Below are positions 16,253 through 25,396 of a stretch of 64,000 bases of DNA, in pieces. Origin of the DNA: Neobacillus cucumis (GTDB taxonomy: Bacteria > Bacillota > Bacilli > Bacillales_B > DSM-18226). The notes below the pieces were generated by a model. It saw nothing but the letters and a program-made list of their open reading frames with translations. It did not search any database and had not been told where the DNA came from. Position 1 is the stretch's first letter. Each line of letters begins with the position of its first letter. The DNA lies in assembly GCF_023715505.1 (NCBI RefSeq), contig NZ_JAMBOH010000011.1, positions 1 to 64,000 on the forward strand, in the 5' to 3' direction. The translations under genes were made by a program, and so were the position numbers.

Positions 16253-17554
16253 ATGTTTAGATTGAAAGAAAATCATACTAATACAAAAACAGAACTGATG
16301 GCTGGGATTACAACCTTTTTCACTATGGTCTATATCGTGGTCGTCAACCCTGTCATTCTAGCCGATGCCGGCGTACCATTTGAACAGGTATTTTCCGCCA
16401 CCATCATCGCTGCCTTAGTCGGAACCCTATGGATGGGGCTTTTTGCTAATTACCCCATTGCCATCGCACCGGGAATGGGTTTAAACGCCTACTTTGCTTA
16501 TTCAGTCGTCGGCGGCCACCAGGGGATTAGCTATCAAACGGCCTTTGCCGCTGTGTTCGTAGCAGGAATTATTTTTGTCATCTTATCATTAACACCGTTT
16601 CGTGAAAAATTGATTGAGGCCATTCCAGAGAATTTAAAGCACGGAATTACCGCTGGAATTGGTTTATTTATCGCATTTATCGGCCTGCGTCAAACCAAAA
16701 TTATTACCGCTGATCCTTCTAATTTAGTAGGTTTGGGTGATCTGCATTCCTCTTCTGCCCTTTTAGCAATTGTAGGATTGGCTGTTACATTAATTTTGAT
16801 GGTTCTTAGAGTCAATGGGGCCTTATTTTTCGGGATGATTGTTACCGGGGTGATTGCTTACTTTACAGGGCAGCTTTCCTTTGCGAAAGGATTCATGTCG
16901 CTTCCATCTCTTCCGGAAGGGCTGATGATCGGAAATCCTATCACTGCCTTCGGTGATGTCATCGGGCACAGTCTTTATGCTGTAGTCTTTTCGTTTATCC
17001 TTGTGACGATTTTTGATACAACAGGGACGATGATTGGGGTTGCCAATCAAGCCGGGTTAATGAAGGGCGACAAGCTGCCGCGTGCCAGACAGGCCCTCCT
17101 CTCTGATTCCATTGCAACAATGGTCGGATCGATTTTGGGGACAAGCCCGACAACCGCTTTTATAGAATCGACTTCCGGTGTTGCGGCTGGCGGCCGGACT
17201 GGTTTAACCTCCGTAACTGTGGCGGTTTTATTCTTGGTGTCAGCCTTCTTTGGCCCGCTTGTTAGTGCCGTGTCGGGAATTGCTGCGATTACAGCACCAG
17301 CGTTGATTATTGTCGGCAGTTTAATGATGGGCAGTATCGCCAAAATTAATTGGAATGAACTTGATGAAGCATTCCCGGCCTTCCTTACGGTTTTAAGTAT
17401 GCCGCTGACCTCCAGTATTTCAACAGGAATCGCGCTCGGATTTATCACTTTTCCCATTTTAAAGTTGGTGAAGGGGAAATGGCGCGAGATTCATCCATTA
17501 CTTTATGTGTTTGCGGTATTGTTCTTTATTCAATTAGCATTCTTGCAGTTCTAA
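16253..17554 (+). CDS. AzgA-family guanine/hypoxanthine permease (PbuG/PbuO-like)
   Basis: The 433-residue protein belongs to the NCS2/AzgA permeases, with about 12-14 membrane helices. Recognisable stretches are ELMAGITTFFTMVYIVVVNP, APGMGLNAYFAYSVV, GITAGIGLFIAFIGL, FDTTGTMIGVANQAGL and TSPTTAFIESTSGVAAGGRT. It imports hypoxanthine, guanine or adenine by proton symport. I chose ATG 16253, preceded by CGGAGG, over an in-frame start at 16229. No purine riboswitch aptamer is seen upstream; instead there is a PurR box-like inverted pair. A repeat element follows the stop codon. Confidence 0.9.
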   Translation: MFRLKENHTNTKTELMAGITTFFTMVYIVVVNPVILADAGVPFEQVFSATIIAALVGTLWMGLFANYPIAIAPGMGLNAYFAYSVVGGHQGISYQTAFAAVFVAGIIFVILSLTPFREKLIEAIPENLKHGITAGIGLFIAFIGLRQTKIITADPSNLVGLGDLHSSSALLAIVGLAVTLILMVLRVNGALFFGMIVTGVIAYFTGQLSFAKGFMSLPSLPEGLMIGNPITAFGDVIGHSLYAVVFSFILVTIFDTTGTMIGVANQAGLMKGDKLPRARQALLSDSIATMVGSILGTSPTTAFIESTSGVAAGGRTGLTSVTVAVLFLVSAFFGPLVSAVSGIAAITAPALIIVGSLMMGSIAKINWNELDEAFPAFLTVLSMPLTSSISTGIALGFITFPILKLVKGKWREIHPLLYVFAVLFFIQLAFLQF

Positions 17555-17556
17555 TA

Positions 17557-17764
17557 AGAAGCGCAAGGCGCCCGTCTATCGCAGACAAGCATAAGACGAG
17601 CCGGCCGAAAGGTTGCTTTTTAACCTTTTGGACGGCTTGACTGTAGACCATCTAGGTGCTAGGCGCTGGATCTGGACGTTGACAGTCCTTTTATTAACAG
17701 TTAGTTATCCACGAGCGATAATTTCCTAAACGAAAAGCGCCCTGGCCAGGCGCTGGAGCTAGAT
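17557..17764 (+). repeat. modular palindromic repeat, copy 2
   Basis: It begins AGAAGCGCAAGGCGCCC, contains the shared core GACGAGCCGGCCGAAAGGTT and AACCTTTTGGACGG, then GCTAGGCGCTGGATCTGGA. A second short end-pair, GAAAAGCGCCCTGGCCAGGCGCTGGAGC, follows after about 40 nt, so this is a composite of a full copy and a minimal copy. It lies between the permease gene and the terminator of the convergent MFS gene. Confidence 0.75.
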
Positions 17765-17768
17765 GTAA

Positions 17769-17798
17769 AAAAAAAGAGTCCGAATCCGGACTCTTTTT
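17769..17798. terminator. bidirectional terminator between purine permease and MFS gene
   Basis: AAAGAGTCCG and CGGACTCTTT form a ten-pair stem around AATC, with an A-run before and a T-run after, so it can work on both strands. Confidence 0.85.
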
Positions 17799-19063
17799 TA
17801 TGCCGTTATTTCACTTGGCTGCTTTGCTTCCTGGTGATCTTCTTTAATAAAAATTCCCCCGATTAACCCGAGAAGCGAGAAAACAACTGGAATGATAAAT
17901 CCATTATGATACCCAACACTTGCGGACGATGTATGGAAATGGTCTAATACCTTCCCAAAAATACTTGGCAGGAGAACCGCACTTAAAAAGCCCCCTGTAT
18001 TGGCAAAGCCCGATACGACACCGACTTCCTTCATATCAAATGACTTTCGTACAACCGCGAACGTTAACGAACTGGAACCATTTCCATAGCCAATCAGTAA
18101 AAAGATAATGACGAGCATATAGTATGGCGGTTTGCCGCTAAAAAATAAAACGAGCCAGCTGACAAACGCAATCACATGTACCACGATGAACGGACGCTTT
18201 ATCGAATCGAATCTGCTTGAGATCCAGCTTGTCAGCGGTGCGCCAACGAGGGCACCGATTAGACCGAGCATCACAAGCTGACTTGATTGCGACCGTGTCA
18301 TATCATACACATGCATTCCATAAGGAACCGCCCAAGAACCGATGAATCCCACGTAGGTCCCCACTAAGCCAAAATGACAAAAGAAGGCAGCCCAGGCCTG
18401 ACGGCTTGAAAAAATCCGCCGCAGCACGATGATTGTTTTTTCGCGCGGTTTCTTTTGTTTCACCTTGACCGTATCATTTTTAAATAACTGTTTCGATTTT
18501 TTTTCGAGTACAAAGTATAGCAGCACGGCGCTCAAAACTAAAACAATCCCTGTTATAAAAAAGGGCGTGCGCCAGCCTGATAAGGAGATCCACGCTGAAA
18601 AAGGAACGGTCGCGAGCAGGAAACCAAAGCTTCCGGCCATTCCCGCCATTCCGAGTAAGCCGACGAATTCTCTGACTTTAAACCATTGGCTTAAAATCAA
18701 GACGAGGTTGACCCAAATCGTGGCATCCCCTAATCCTGCCAATAATCTCGCCACAAGGAGGAAAAATGCATTTGGTGCGAGACTGTAAATTAAGGTACCA
18801 ATCCCGTTCAGCAAGGCACCAATGATAAGGAAGAAATTCGGCCCGTACCGGTCAGATAGAATTCCAATTGGTATTTGAAAGCCGGCATAAGCTAAAAATT
18901 GAATACTTGTCAGCAATCCAATGGTTGCCGCGGTTAAATTGAAGTCCTTCATTAACTGGTCAGAAATCAAGCCCGGTGCTGTCCGTTGACTGACGATTAA
19001 AAAATACGTAAACAAGACCGAGGCAAAAACGACCCATCTATATTTGCTAGTTTGTTTTTCCAC
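17798..19063 (-). CDS. MFS transporter
   Basis: The 421-residue protein has twelve predicted membrane helices in two halves joined by a basic cytoplasmic loop (about residues 195-225, rich in Lys). The MFS signature between helices 2 and 3 reads GILSDRYGPN. The start resembles oxalate/formate- or hexuronate-type family members that read SQRTAPGLISDQLMKDF. The substrate cannot be told from sequence alone. The ATG has an ACAGGAG site upstream. It is monocistronic and ends in a shared terminator; the divergent neighbour is the alaR-alaT pair. Confidence 0.8.
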   Translation of the reverse strand: MEKQTSKYRWVVFASVLFTYFLIVSQRTAPGLISDQLMKDFNLTAATIGLLTSIQFLAYAGFQIPIGILSDRYGPNFFLIIGALLNGIGTLIYSLAPNAFFLLVARLLAGLGDATIWVNLVLILSQWFKVREFVGLLGMAGMAGSFGFLLATVPFSAWISLSGWRTPFFITGIVLVLSAVLLYFVLEKKSKQLFKNDTVKVKQKKPREKTIIVLRRIFSSRQAWAAFFCHFGLVGTYVGFIGSWAVPYGMHVYDMTRSQSSQLVMLGLIGALVGAPLTSWISSRFDSIKRPFIVVHVIAFVSWLVLFFSGKPPYYMLVIIFLLIGYGNGSSSLTFAVVRKSFDMKEVGVVSGFANTGGFLSAVLLPSIFGKVLDHFHTSSASVGYHNGFIIPVVFSLLGLIGGIFIKEDHQEAKQPSEITA

Positions 19064-19301
19064 AGTTCACTACTCCTGTTGCTAGAATCTATTTCCTATT
19101 ATACTCCAATTTTTTAATTAGATTTTACATATTTTATGTGAGTGCGTTTTCATTTAAAAAATGATGAATTAGCCTCACGGAAACTCTTTATTGAGATTAC
19201 TTCATTCGTTTCTGCTTCCCCCCTCTTTCAGAAAAATACAAAATTTTTTTCAACATCACGTGACAGACATCGCAAATAGGATTAAAATCATCAATAAGTG
19301 A

Positions 19302-19352
19302 GAAAAGCGCAAGCGCCTTGGTCAGGGAAAAAGCCTAGGGGCTGAAGCTAGC
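19302..19352 (+). repeat. modular palindromic repeat, copy 3 (minimal form)
   Basis: It contains GAAAAGCGCAAGCGCCTTGG directly joined, after AAAAAGC, to CTAGGGGCTGAAGCTAGC. Only the two ends of the family are present, with the central module absent. It sits upstream of alaR. Confidence 0.7.
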
Positions 19353-19388
19353 AATAATTAACGTTCAAAGAAACAGGAGGACATCTAC

Positions 19389-19895
19389 ATGCAGCTTAAC
19401 AGTGAAGAAATTGAAATCTTAAAAATCATTGAAGAAAATCATAAATTACCTATAGAATCCATTGCCTTAATGGCCATGTGCAGCGAAGAAACGGTTAAAG
19501 CCACCATCGAAAAATTAGAACAATCACAAATTATCATCAGCTATCCGACCTTAATTGACTGGAGCAAAGTAGAGGGGCAAGAACACGTCATCGCGATGAT
19601 CGACGTAAAAGTAACACCGAAACGCGGGGTCGGTTTTGATGAGGTAGCCCAACGAATCGGCCGTTTCCCTGAGGTATCATCGCTTTACCTCATGTCAGGT
19701 GCCTATGACCTATCCATCACCGTCGAAGGAAGATCAATGATACAAATTTCCCAATTTGTATCAGAAAAATTATCGACGATTGAAAATGTCGTCTCAACGA
19801 CTACCCATTTCATGTTAAAAAAATATAAACATGACGGCGTTATTTTTAAAAGTGATAATGATGATAAAGACCGCAGGATGGTGGTTACACCATGA
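19389..19895 (+). CDS. alaR: Lrp/AsnC-family regulator (AlaR/YugG-like)
   Basis: The 168-residue protein has an N-terminal winged helix-turn-helix (residues 5-60, with IALMAMCSEETVKATIEKLE) and a C-terminal RAM/AsnC ligand domain (VIAMIDVKVTPKRGVGFDEV, YLMSGAYDLSITVEG). In B. subtilis the same gene pair, yugG-yugH, is named alaR-alaT, where AlaR controls alanine transaminase. The ATG has ACAGGAGGACATCTAC upstream. The stop codon overlaps the aminotransferase start (ATGA), so the two are translationally coupled. The symbol rests on this synteny and on the family. Confidence 0.85.
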   Translation: MQLNSEEIEILKIIEENHKLPIESIALMAMCSEETVKATIEKLEQSQIIISYPTLIDWSKVEGQEHVIAMIDVKVTPKRGVGFDEVAQRIGRFPEVSSLYLMSGAYDLSITVEGRSMIQISQFVSEKLSTIENVVSTTTHFMLKKYKHDGVIFKSDNDDKDRRMVVTP

Positions 19896-21106
19896 GACAC
19901 GAGCATGCACACTATCTATCCCAAACAGCCATAGAACTGCAGCCTTCCGGGATTAGAAAGTTTTTCGACCTTGCCGCAAGCATGGAAGGGGTTATTTCAC
20001 TAGGTGTGGGTGAACCAGACTTCACCACGCCATGGAGCATTCGCGAAGCGACCATTTTATCACTCGAGGAAGGCTATACCTCTTACACAGCAAATGCAGG
20101 TCTGCTCGAATTACGGGAAGAAATCACGAACTATTTAGTCACAAGGTTCGGCGTAGCTTATAATCCTAAAAACCAAGTAATCGTAACGATTGGAGCTAGC
20201 CAGGGTATCGACCTTGCCTTTCGCGCTATTTTAAACCAAGGCGATGAGGTCTTAATTGTCGAACCGGCCTTTGTCTCCTACGGACCATTAGTGGCGATTG
20301 CCGGGGGGAAACCTGTTCCTGTTTCCACCTCTCCGGAAAACGGCTTTAAGGTAACACCGGAGCAAATCGAAGCAGCGATTACACCAAACACAAAAGCCAT
20401 TTTACTATGCTCGCCAAACAATCCGACTGGTACTATGTTAACGAAAAATGAGCTAATGGAAATCGCCGACATTATCAAGAAGCACGACTTACTTGTAGTC
20501 TCGGATGAAATTTATGCCGAGCTTTCCTATGATGAAGAATTTTGTAGTATTGCCTCGATTGAAGGCATGTATGAGCGGACAATTCTTATAAATGGTTTTT
20601 CCAAAGGGTTTGCGATGACAGGCTGGAGATTAGGTTTCCTCGCCGGACCCGTCGAGTTTGTGGAGGTCATGTTAAAAATCCACCAATATACCACCATGTG
20701 CGCGCCGCATATGCTTCAACACGGCGCGATTGAGGCCCTTCGCAATACGTACGATGAAGTGATCTCGATGAGGAACAGCTATCGCCGGAGACGGAATTAT
20801 ATGGTGCAGACTCTGAACAGGATGGGGCTCGATTGCCACAATCCCGGCGGCGCCTTTTATGTATTTCCATCCATTCGCCAAACTGGCTTAAGCTCTGAAC
20901 AATTTGCTGAGGAACTGTTAATGCAGGAAAAAGTCGCCGTTGTACCAGGTCATGTTTTTGGCGAAAGCGGGGAAGGTTACATCCGCTGCAGTTATGCCGC
21001 TTCTATGGAACATCTTCAGGAAGCACTCAAACGAATTCAGCGCTTTATCGAATCAAAGGGCGTCTATGGCACCAATACTCAAGCAAAAAAAGTAGAGGTT
21101 GATTAA
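19892..21106 (+). CDS. alaT: class I/II aminotransferase (AlaT/YugH-like)
   Basis: The 404-residue PLP enzyme is a fold-type I aminotransferase: GVGEPDFTTPWSIREA for substrate contact, the SPNNPTGTM motif, SDEIYAEL with the PLP-pyridine Asp, the PLP lysine in NGFSKGFAMTGWRLG, and the substrate Arg in YIRCSYAAS. By comparison with B. subtilis AlaT it probably converts pyruvate and glutamate to alanine and 2-oxoglutarate, although close relatives act on aromatic acids or acetyl-diaminopimelate. The start codon overlaps the alaR stop. A strong terminator follows. Confidence 0.9.
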   Translation: MRHEHAHYLSQTAIELQPSGIRKFFDLAASMEGVISLGVGEPDFTTPWSIREATILSLEEGYTSYTANAGLLELREEITNYLVTRFGVAYNPKNQVIVTIGASQGIDLAFRAILNQGDEVLIVEPAFVSYGPLVAIAGGKPVPVSTSPENGFKVTPEQIEAAITPNTKAILLCSPNNPTGTMLTKNELMEIADIIKKHDLLVVSDEIYAELSYDEEFCSIASIEGMYERTILINGFSKGFAMTGWRLGFLAGPVEFVEVMLKIHQYTTMCAPHMLQHGAIEALRNTYDEVISMRNSYRRRRNYMVQTLNRMGLDCHNPGGAFYVFPSIRQTGLSSEQFAEELLMQEKVAVVPGHVFGESGEGYIRCSYAASMEHLQEALKRIQRFIESKGVYGTNTQAKKVEVD

Positions 21107-21136
21107 GAAAAACAGCCAAAATTTTATAAATGATAT

Positions 21137-21172
21137 AAAAATGACGTATGTTGACATACGTCATTTTCCTTT
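21137..21172 (+). terminator. terminator of alaR-alaT
   Basis: AAAATGACGTATG and CATACGTCATTTT form a perfect thirteen-pair stem with a TTGA loop, followed by CCTTTTT. Confidence 0.9.
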
Positions 21173-21252
21173 TTAGTCGAAGTTGAGTATACAGGAAAGC
21201 AATTTGGAAAATATATAGAGCAAGAGAACTTAAAGGTAAAGGGGAGGCAGTA

Positions 21253-22254
21253 ATGATGAGTGAAAATATAAAAATGGCATCATCTGAATTGTCTCAACTA
21301 TGGGTTACATATATAAATAGCTCAATGGCAAGTTGCGTGTTAAAACATTTTCAAGAAACAACAGAAGATTCTGATATCCAAGCATTAGTAAAGTCAGCAT
21401 TTGAGTTCTCAGAAGCAATGGAATCAAGAGTGAAACAACATTTTCTTTTGGAAAAATTGCCGATTCCTTATGGTTTTACTAACGCTGACGTTAATTTGGA
21501 AGCACCCAAACTATTTACCGACCGATTTATTATTGAATACCTTAAGCAAATGCTGGGATTTGGTTTAGCAACATATAGTGTTTCTCTTGCTGTTTGCCCT
21601 CGTAATGATGTTCGTCAGACGTTTAACTATGCAATAGAACAAATCACTAGTCAACTTAATCAAATTATCGAGGTTCTTTTGAAAAAGGGATTATATATTC
21701 GACCACCTTATATCCCTTATCCCAAAAAAGCAGAATACGTTCATAAGGAAAGTTTTTTTAATGCATTATTCGGCGATAGAAGAGCATTAAATTCAATAGA
21801 AATTACCACTTTGTTTTACAATACGCTAACAAATTCTCTGGGAAAAGCGTTGATAACTGGATTTTTACAGGTAAGCCAAACTCAATCAATTAAGGTATTT
21901 ATGAAGCGTGGTAAAGGAATAGCGGCTAAACATATAGAGGTTTTTGGGTCTATCCTGCGTGACGATGATATCTCGAGTATATCTACATGGGAGTCTGAGG
22001 TTACTGACTCAACAACCTCACCCTTTTCCGAAAAACTCATGCTGTATCATCTCCTCTACCTAAATGGAGCAGGAATGGCCTCATATGGGAATGCATTAGC
22101 AACAAGTAATAGACGTGATTTAGGGGTGACATACGCCCGACTCATAGCTGAAATCGCCACTTATCTAGATGATGGAGCGGAATTAATGGTCCGCCTTGGT
22201 TGGTTTGAAATGCCACCCTGTGCAGTTGATAGAAATAAGTTAGCAGGGATCTAG
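21253..22254 (+). CDS. DUF3231-family protein
   Basis: The 333-residue protein is built of two similar helical halves (about residues 8-165 and 172-325). Each begins with SELSQLW or SIEITTLF-type segments, and later each has a GFGLATYSVSLAV or GAGMASYGNAL motif. This is the duplicated, ferritin-like fold of DUF3231, which is common in spore-forming Bacillaceae, often in several paralogues, and without an assigned biochemical function. No signal peptide is present. The ATG follows GGGGAGGCAGTA. It is monocistronic, with a terminator downstream. Confidence 0.8.
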   Translation: MMSENIKMASSELSQLWVTYINSSMASCVLKHFQETTEDSDIQALVKSAFEFSEAMESRVKQHFLLEKLPIPYGFTNADVNLEAPKLFTDRFIIEYLKQMLGFGLATYSVSLAVCPRNDVRQTFNYAIEQITSQLNQIIEVLLKKGLYIRPPYIPYPKKAEYVHKESFFNALFGDRRALNSIEITTLFYNTLTNSLGKALITGFLQVSQTQSIKVFMKRGKGIAAKHIEVFGSILRDDDISSISTWESEVTDSTTSPFSEKLMLYHLLYLNGAGMASYGNALATSNRRDLGVTYARLIAEIATYLDDGAELMVRLGWFEMPPCAVDRNKLAGI

Positions 22255-22287
22255 TTGAAAATAATCTGAGTTCAAATCAACAATAAT

Positions 22288-22328
22288 AACACACTGAATT
22301 TCGCATATGAAATCACAGTGTGTTTTTA
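22288..22328 (+). terminator. terminator of the DUF3231 gene
   Basis: AACACACTG and CAGTGTGTT form a perfect nine-pair stem, with an inner ATTTC...GAAAT pairing, followed by TTTATTG. Confidence 0.85.
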
Positions 22329-22346
22329 TTGTTATCAAAATGGCGG

Positions 22347-22451
22347 CTACTGATTTGTTCTTCTACTTATATTTTGGTCCAGAGTCCCTATTGACTCCTG
22401 AATCAATTCCGCGGCTTTAGGCCCCGTTAAATCATCTATTTTTATTAACAT
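22347..22451 (-). pseudogene. N-terminal relic of a GNAT acetyltransferase
   Basis: A 34-codon frame from ATG 22451 begins MLIKIDDLTGPKAAELIQE, which matches the usual N-terminus of a GNAT-family acetyltransferase (IDDLTGPE-x-x-x-LL). It then diverges and stops; the acetyl-CoA-binding motifs are absent. The Shine-Dalgarno is weak. It is most likely a truncated gene, lying between the DUF3231 terminator and galE. Confidence 0.5.
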
Positions 22452-22495
22452 AAAACACTACCCTATCTTAGGTCCTGTCTCCTGCTCTAATCGGT

Positions 22496-23509
22496 TTAAT
22501 CCTCATACCCATTCGGATTATTTTTCTGCCATCTCCACGAATCCTCACACATTTCCGTAATTCCCTTAGCAGCAGTCCAGCCAAGCTCATTTTTTGCTTT
22601 GGATGCGTCAGCGTAACAAACAGCAACATCTCCTGGTCTGCGATCAACAATCTTATAAGGAATCTCGACGCCAGAAGCCTTTTCAAAAGCAGCGACAAGC
22701 TCAAGCACACTATAGCCCGTACCCGTTCCAAGATTATAAGCCTCCACGCCTGTTACTGGAAGGATTTTTTCAAGCGCCTTTAAATGGCCAATGGCCAAGT
22801 CGACGACATGAATATAATCACGGACACCTGTCCCATCGACGGTTGGGTAATCACTGCCAAACACTTGTAATTGCTTTAACTTGCCGACCGCTACCTGAGT
22901 AATGAACGGCATTAAATTGTTAGGAATTCCATTCGGGTCTTCGCCAATTCTGCCGCTAACGTGGGCTCCAATTGGGTTAAAATAGCGTAATAAAGCAATA
23001 CTCCATTCGGGATCAGACACATACAAGTCTCGTAAAATCTCCTCAATCATCAGCTTAGTCCGGCCATATGGGTTGGTAGCCCCTAGCGGGAAGTCCTCTG
23101 AAATCGGCACCCGTTCCGGCATTCCGTACACCGTTGCGGAGGAACTAAAGACCAGATTTTTGACACCATATTGCTTCATAACTTCACAAAGAATCAGTGT
23201 TCCCGTGATATTATTATGGTAATAGTGAAGCGGAATCGATACCGATTCACCCACTGCCTTTAAACCCGCAAAGTGAATGACCGCTTCAATTTGATTTTCC
23301 GCAAAGACCTTCTCAAGACCATTCCGGTCAAGCAAATCAACCTCATAAAAAGCAAAATCCTTACCTGAAAGCTCTTTTACTCTTTCTAAGGATTCCGGTT
23401 TACTGTTTGAATAGTTGTCAACGATGATAATTTCATGTCCGGCATTTAACAGTTCTATACATGTATGGCTGCCGATATATCCAGCTCCGCCCGTTACTAA
23501 CACTGCCAT
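22496..23509 (-). CDS. galE: UDP-glucose 4-epimerase (second copy)
   Basis: The 337-residue protein carries [15 protein letters not shown], the catalytic FSSSATVYG and YGRTK motifs, RYFNPIGAH, and [10 protein letters not shown], and is a typical full-length bacterial GalE. It converts UDP-galactose to UDP-glucose. The ATG follows AAAGGAGAGATCAT. It stands alone. It differs throughout from the 325-residue copy at 12041-13018 (for example NPIGAH against NAAGAH), so the two may differ in substrate preference such as N-acetylated sugars. Confidence 0.93.
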   Translation of the reverse strand: MAVLVTGGAGYIGSHTCIELLNAGHEIIIVDNYSNSKPESLERVKELSGKDFAFYEVDLLDRNGLEKVFAENQIEAVIHFAGLKAVGESVSIPLHYYHNNITGTLILCEVMKQYGVKNLVFSSSATVYGMPERVPISEDFPLGATNPYGRTKLMIEEILRDLYVSDPEWSIALLRYFNPIGAHVSGRIGEDPNGIPNNLMPFITQVAVGKLKQLQVFGSDYPTVDGTGVRDYIHVVDLAIGHLKALEKILPVTGVEAYNLGTGTGYSVLELVAAFEKASGVEIPYKIVDRRPGDVAVCYADASKAKNELGWTAAKGITEMCEDSWRWQKNNPNGYED

Positions 23510-23769
23510 ATGATCTCTCCTTTGTTTCGGCTTTCTAAAACCTTCTAATTCTACATCTTCTTACAAACTACATCTATAATACCAAAAATTTTGTCAAATA
23601 AATACAAATACCAAAAAAAATAGGGGCATCTATGCCCTATTAACTAAATATTAAGACTCTCACTGACTAAAATTTCTCCTACTTGTCTCATACTTAATTT
23701 CTCATAATTAATAGTGACAAGATCAATTTTTCCGCTCCGGCAATTCATCAATCAATGCAGCTAATCGTT

Positions 23770-24786
23770 TTAGTGAATGATATTCTTTATATCGCTTGAA
23801 AGCTGATGAATATTGATGTTCTTATCACGAACATTCAGCAAAATCGCCATGATGGTATGATCCTTAAAAAATACATGCAGCGTTTCCCAGCCGCCAACTA
23901 CGCCCCTGCTAAAAACCTGATTGCCGTAAATGTAGACACCTTCTCCATACTTTGATGGGGATCCAGGTGTCAGCATTTCCTGTAAACTCCGTTTAGAAAG
24001 GAGCTTCCCGCTTAGTAATGCCTCATCAAACAAGCATAGATCAAGAGCCGTGGAATAGATATCCCCACAACCGAATAGCTTGGACCAATTCAGTATATTG
24101 ACTGGCAGCGCATAATCCCCCGTCTTTATATAACCTTTCGAATTAAAGGGCACCGGCCTGTTTTTCGTTATAAATCCGGAATGATGCATCGAAGCTTTGT
24201 CTAAGATATTCTTTTGTATATAGTTATGTAATGATTCTCCTGATGCCTTTTCCACGACTAGTCCTAACACGAAATAATTGATATCATTGTAATCCCACTT
24301 CTTACCGGCAGGAAATTTAACGCTAATCCCTTTCAGCATATCTTTTGATTTTCCATGGAGGAATAGATTCTCTTCTATTCCCGACGTATGGTTTAATAAA
24401 TGAATTAGTTTAATACGGCTGCCATTTGGGAAGTTAGGAATAAACGTTGATATGGAATCCTCCGTGCTTAGCTTTCCCTTTTCCTGAAGCTGCAAAATAC
24501 AGGCTGCTACAATCACCTTAGTGACGGATCCGATGGGAAAAGTCGTAGAAGGCCGGTTCACTCTCCCAGTAGCTCGATTGGCTAAACCAATCCCCTCGTT
24601 AAAAATCACCTTATTTTTCTTCACTACAGCAATGCTCCCATTGACATGTTTGGAAAGCAGATAAGCTTGAATCTTTTCCTGAACTTTTTGGGTCTGGGCA
24701 CCAGTATTCCTTACACCAATTTTTGAGCTCACGGAACAGCTTTGAGCGATTAAGAAAAGGGTTATGACAAGATATTTGAATTTCAT
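23770..24786 (-). CDS. beta-lactamase-fold serine hydrolase (class C/PBP-like)
   Basis: From ATG 24786 the protein has 338 residues. An N-terminal hydrophobic segment ends in AQSC, a poor lipobox, so export and perhaps lipidation are likely. The serine beta-lactamase/DD-peptidase fold is shown by SVTK (catalytic Ser and Lys, in FPIGSVTKVIVAA), YND in WDYNDINYFVLG (usually YxN), and the late GGWETLHV strand. Relatives are esterases, D-aminopeptidases or PBP-like proteins more often than true beta-lactamases. A longer frame to 24939 adds a second hydrophobic stretch without a Shine-Dalgarno and was not used. It is divergent from a pair of small membrane protein genes. Confidence 0.8.
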   Translation of the reverse strand: MKFKYLVITLFLIAQSCSVSSKIGVRNTGAQTQKVQEKIQAYLLSKHVNGSIAVVKKNKVIFNEGIGLANRATGRVNRPSTTFPIGSVTKVIVAACILQLQEKGKLSTEDSISTFIPNFPNGSRIKLIHLLNHTSGIEENLFLHGKSKDMLKGISVKFPAGKKWDYNDINYFVLGLVVEKASGESLHNYIQKNILDKASMHHSGFITKNRPVPFNSKGYIKTGDYALPVNILNWSKLFGCGDIYSTALDLCLFDEALLSGKLLSKRSLQEMLTPGSPSKYGEGVYIYGNQVFSRGVVGGWETLHVFFKDHTIMAILLNVRDKNINIHQLSSDIKNIIH

Positions 24787-24925
24787 GTGATCACATCTTC
24801 CCTTAAGTGTCCATGTGATTATTATGCCTGAAAAGATGAATAAATAACAAAAACATAAATTGATGCAAATGATTATAAATTTGTGGGACATAATAAATGA
24901 AAATGTCGGATAAAGGGGAGGCAGT

Positions 24926-25396
24926 ATGTCTTTTACCATTTATTCAACCATTAGTTTAATCGCCATTATTTATTGCACGGTTAGGCCCAAAATATTGAAT
25001 ACGCTAGAACTGACGATGATTTTCCTTGTAGTTATGTACTTAGACAGTAATGTCATGGATTTCGTCATGTTAAATTTAGACAGAATGGGTTTAGGAAAAA
25101 CAAGTTCGGACCGGTTCACCTTTTACCTTTCATTTATCGTGTTATATCCGTTAATCATTGCCTGCAGTTTAGATCATCTCAGGAAGGTTCAAGCGAAGCC
25201 TGCAAAAGTTCTAATGATTCTCTTTGCAGTCTTTTCAATCGTGGGACTAGACAGTGGCTTAAAGTATTTAAAAGTGCTCACCTATAAAAACTGGAGCTGG
25301 TCATATGATTTGGCGCAATGGCTTTGTATATATATAATCACCTTCTTCCTTCATTATCTATTTCGAAAATTAGTCCTGAAGGAGTTGAAACATTAA
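24926..25396 (+). CDS. polytopic membrane protein, first of a coupled pair
   Basis: The 156-residue protein has four or five predicted membrane helices and no recognisable catalytic motif. A polar loop around DRMGLGKTSSDRF separates the second and third helices. The ATG has AAAGGGGAGGCAGT upstream. Its stop overlaps the start of the next gene (TAATG), so the two proteins are probably made together and may interact. I do not recognise the family with certainty; CBO0543-like membrane proteins of Bacillus and Clostridium are the nearest impression. Confidence 0.65.
   Translation: MSFTIYSTISLIAIIYCTVRPKILNTLELTMIFLVVMYLDSNVMDFVMLNLDRMGLGKTSSDRFTFYLSFIVLYPLIIACSLDHLRKVQAKPAKVLMILFAVFSIVGLDSGLKYLKVLTYKNWSWSYDLAQWLCIYIITFFLHYLFRKLVLKELKH

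Noticed and set aside
23640..23769. Short minus-strand frames downstream of the galE promoter (LKRLAALIDELPERKN, MRQVGEILVSESLNI)
   Set aside because: Protein-like but very short and interrupted by stops. Not enough to call a pseudogene.
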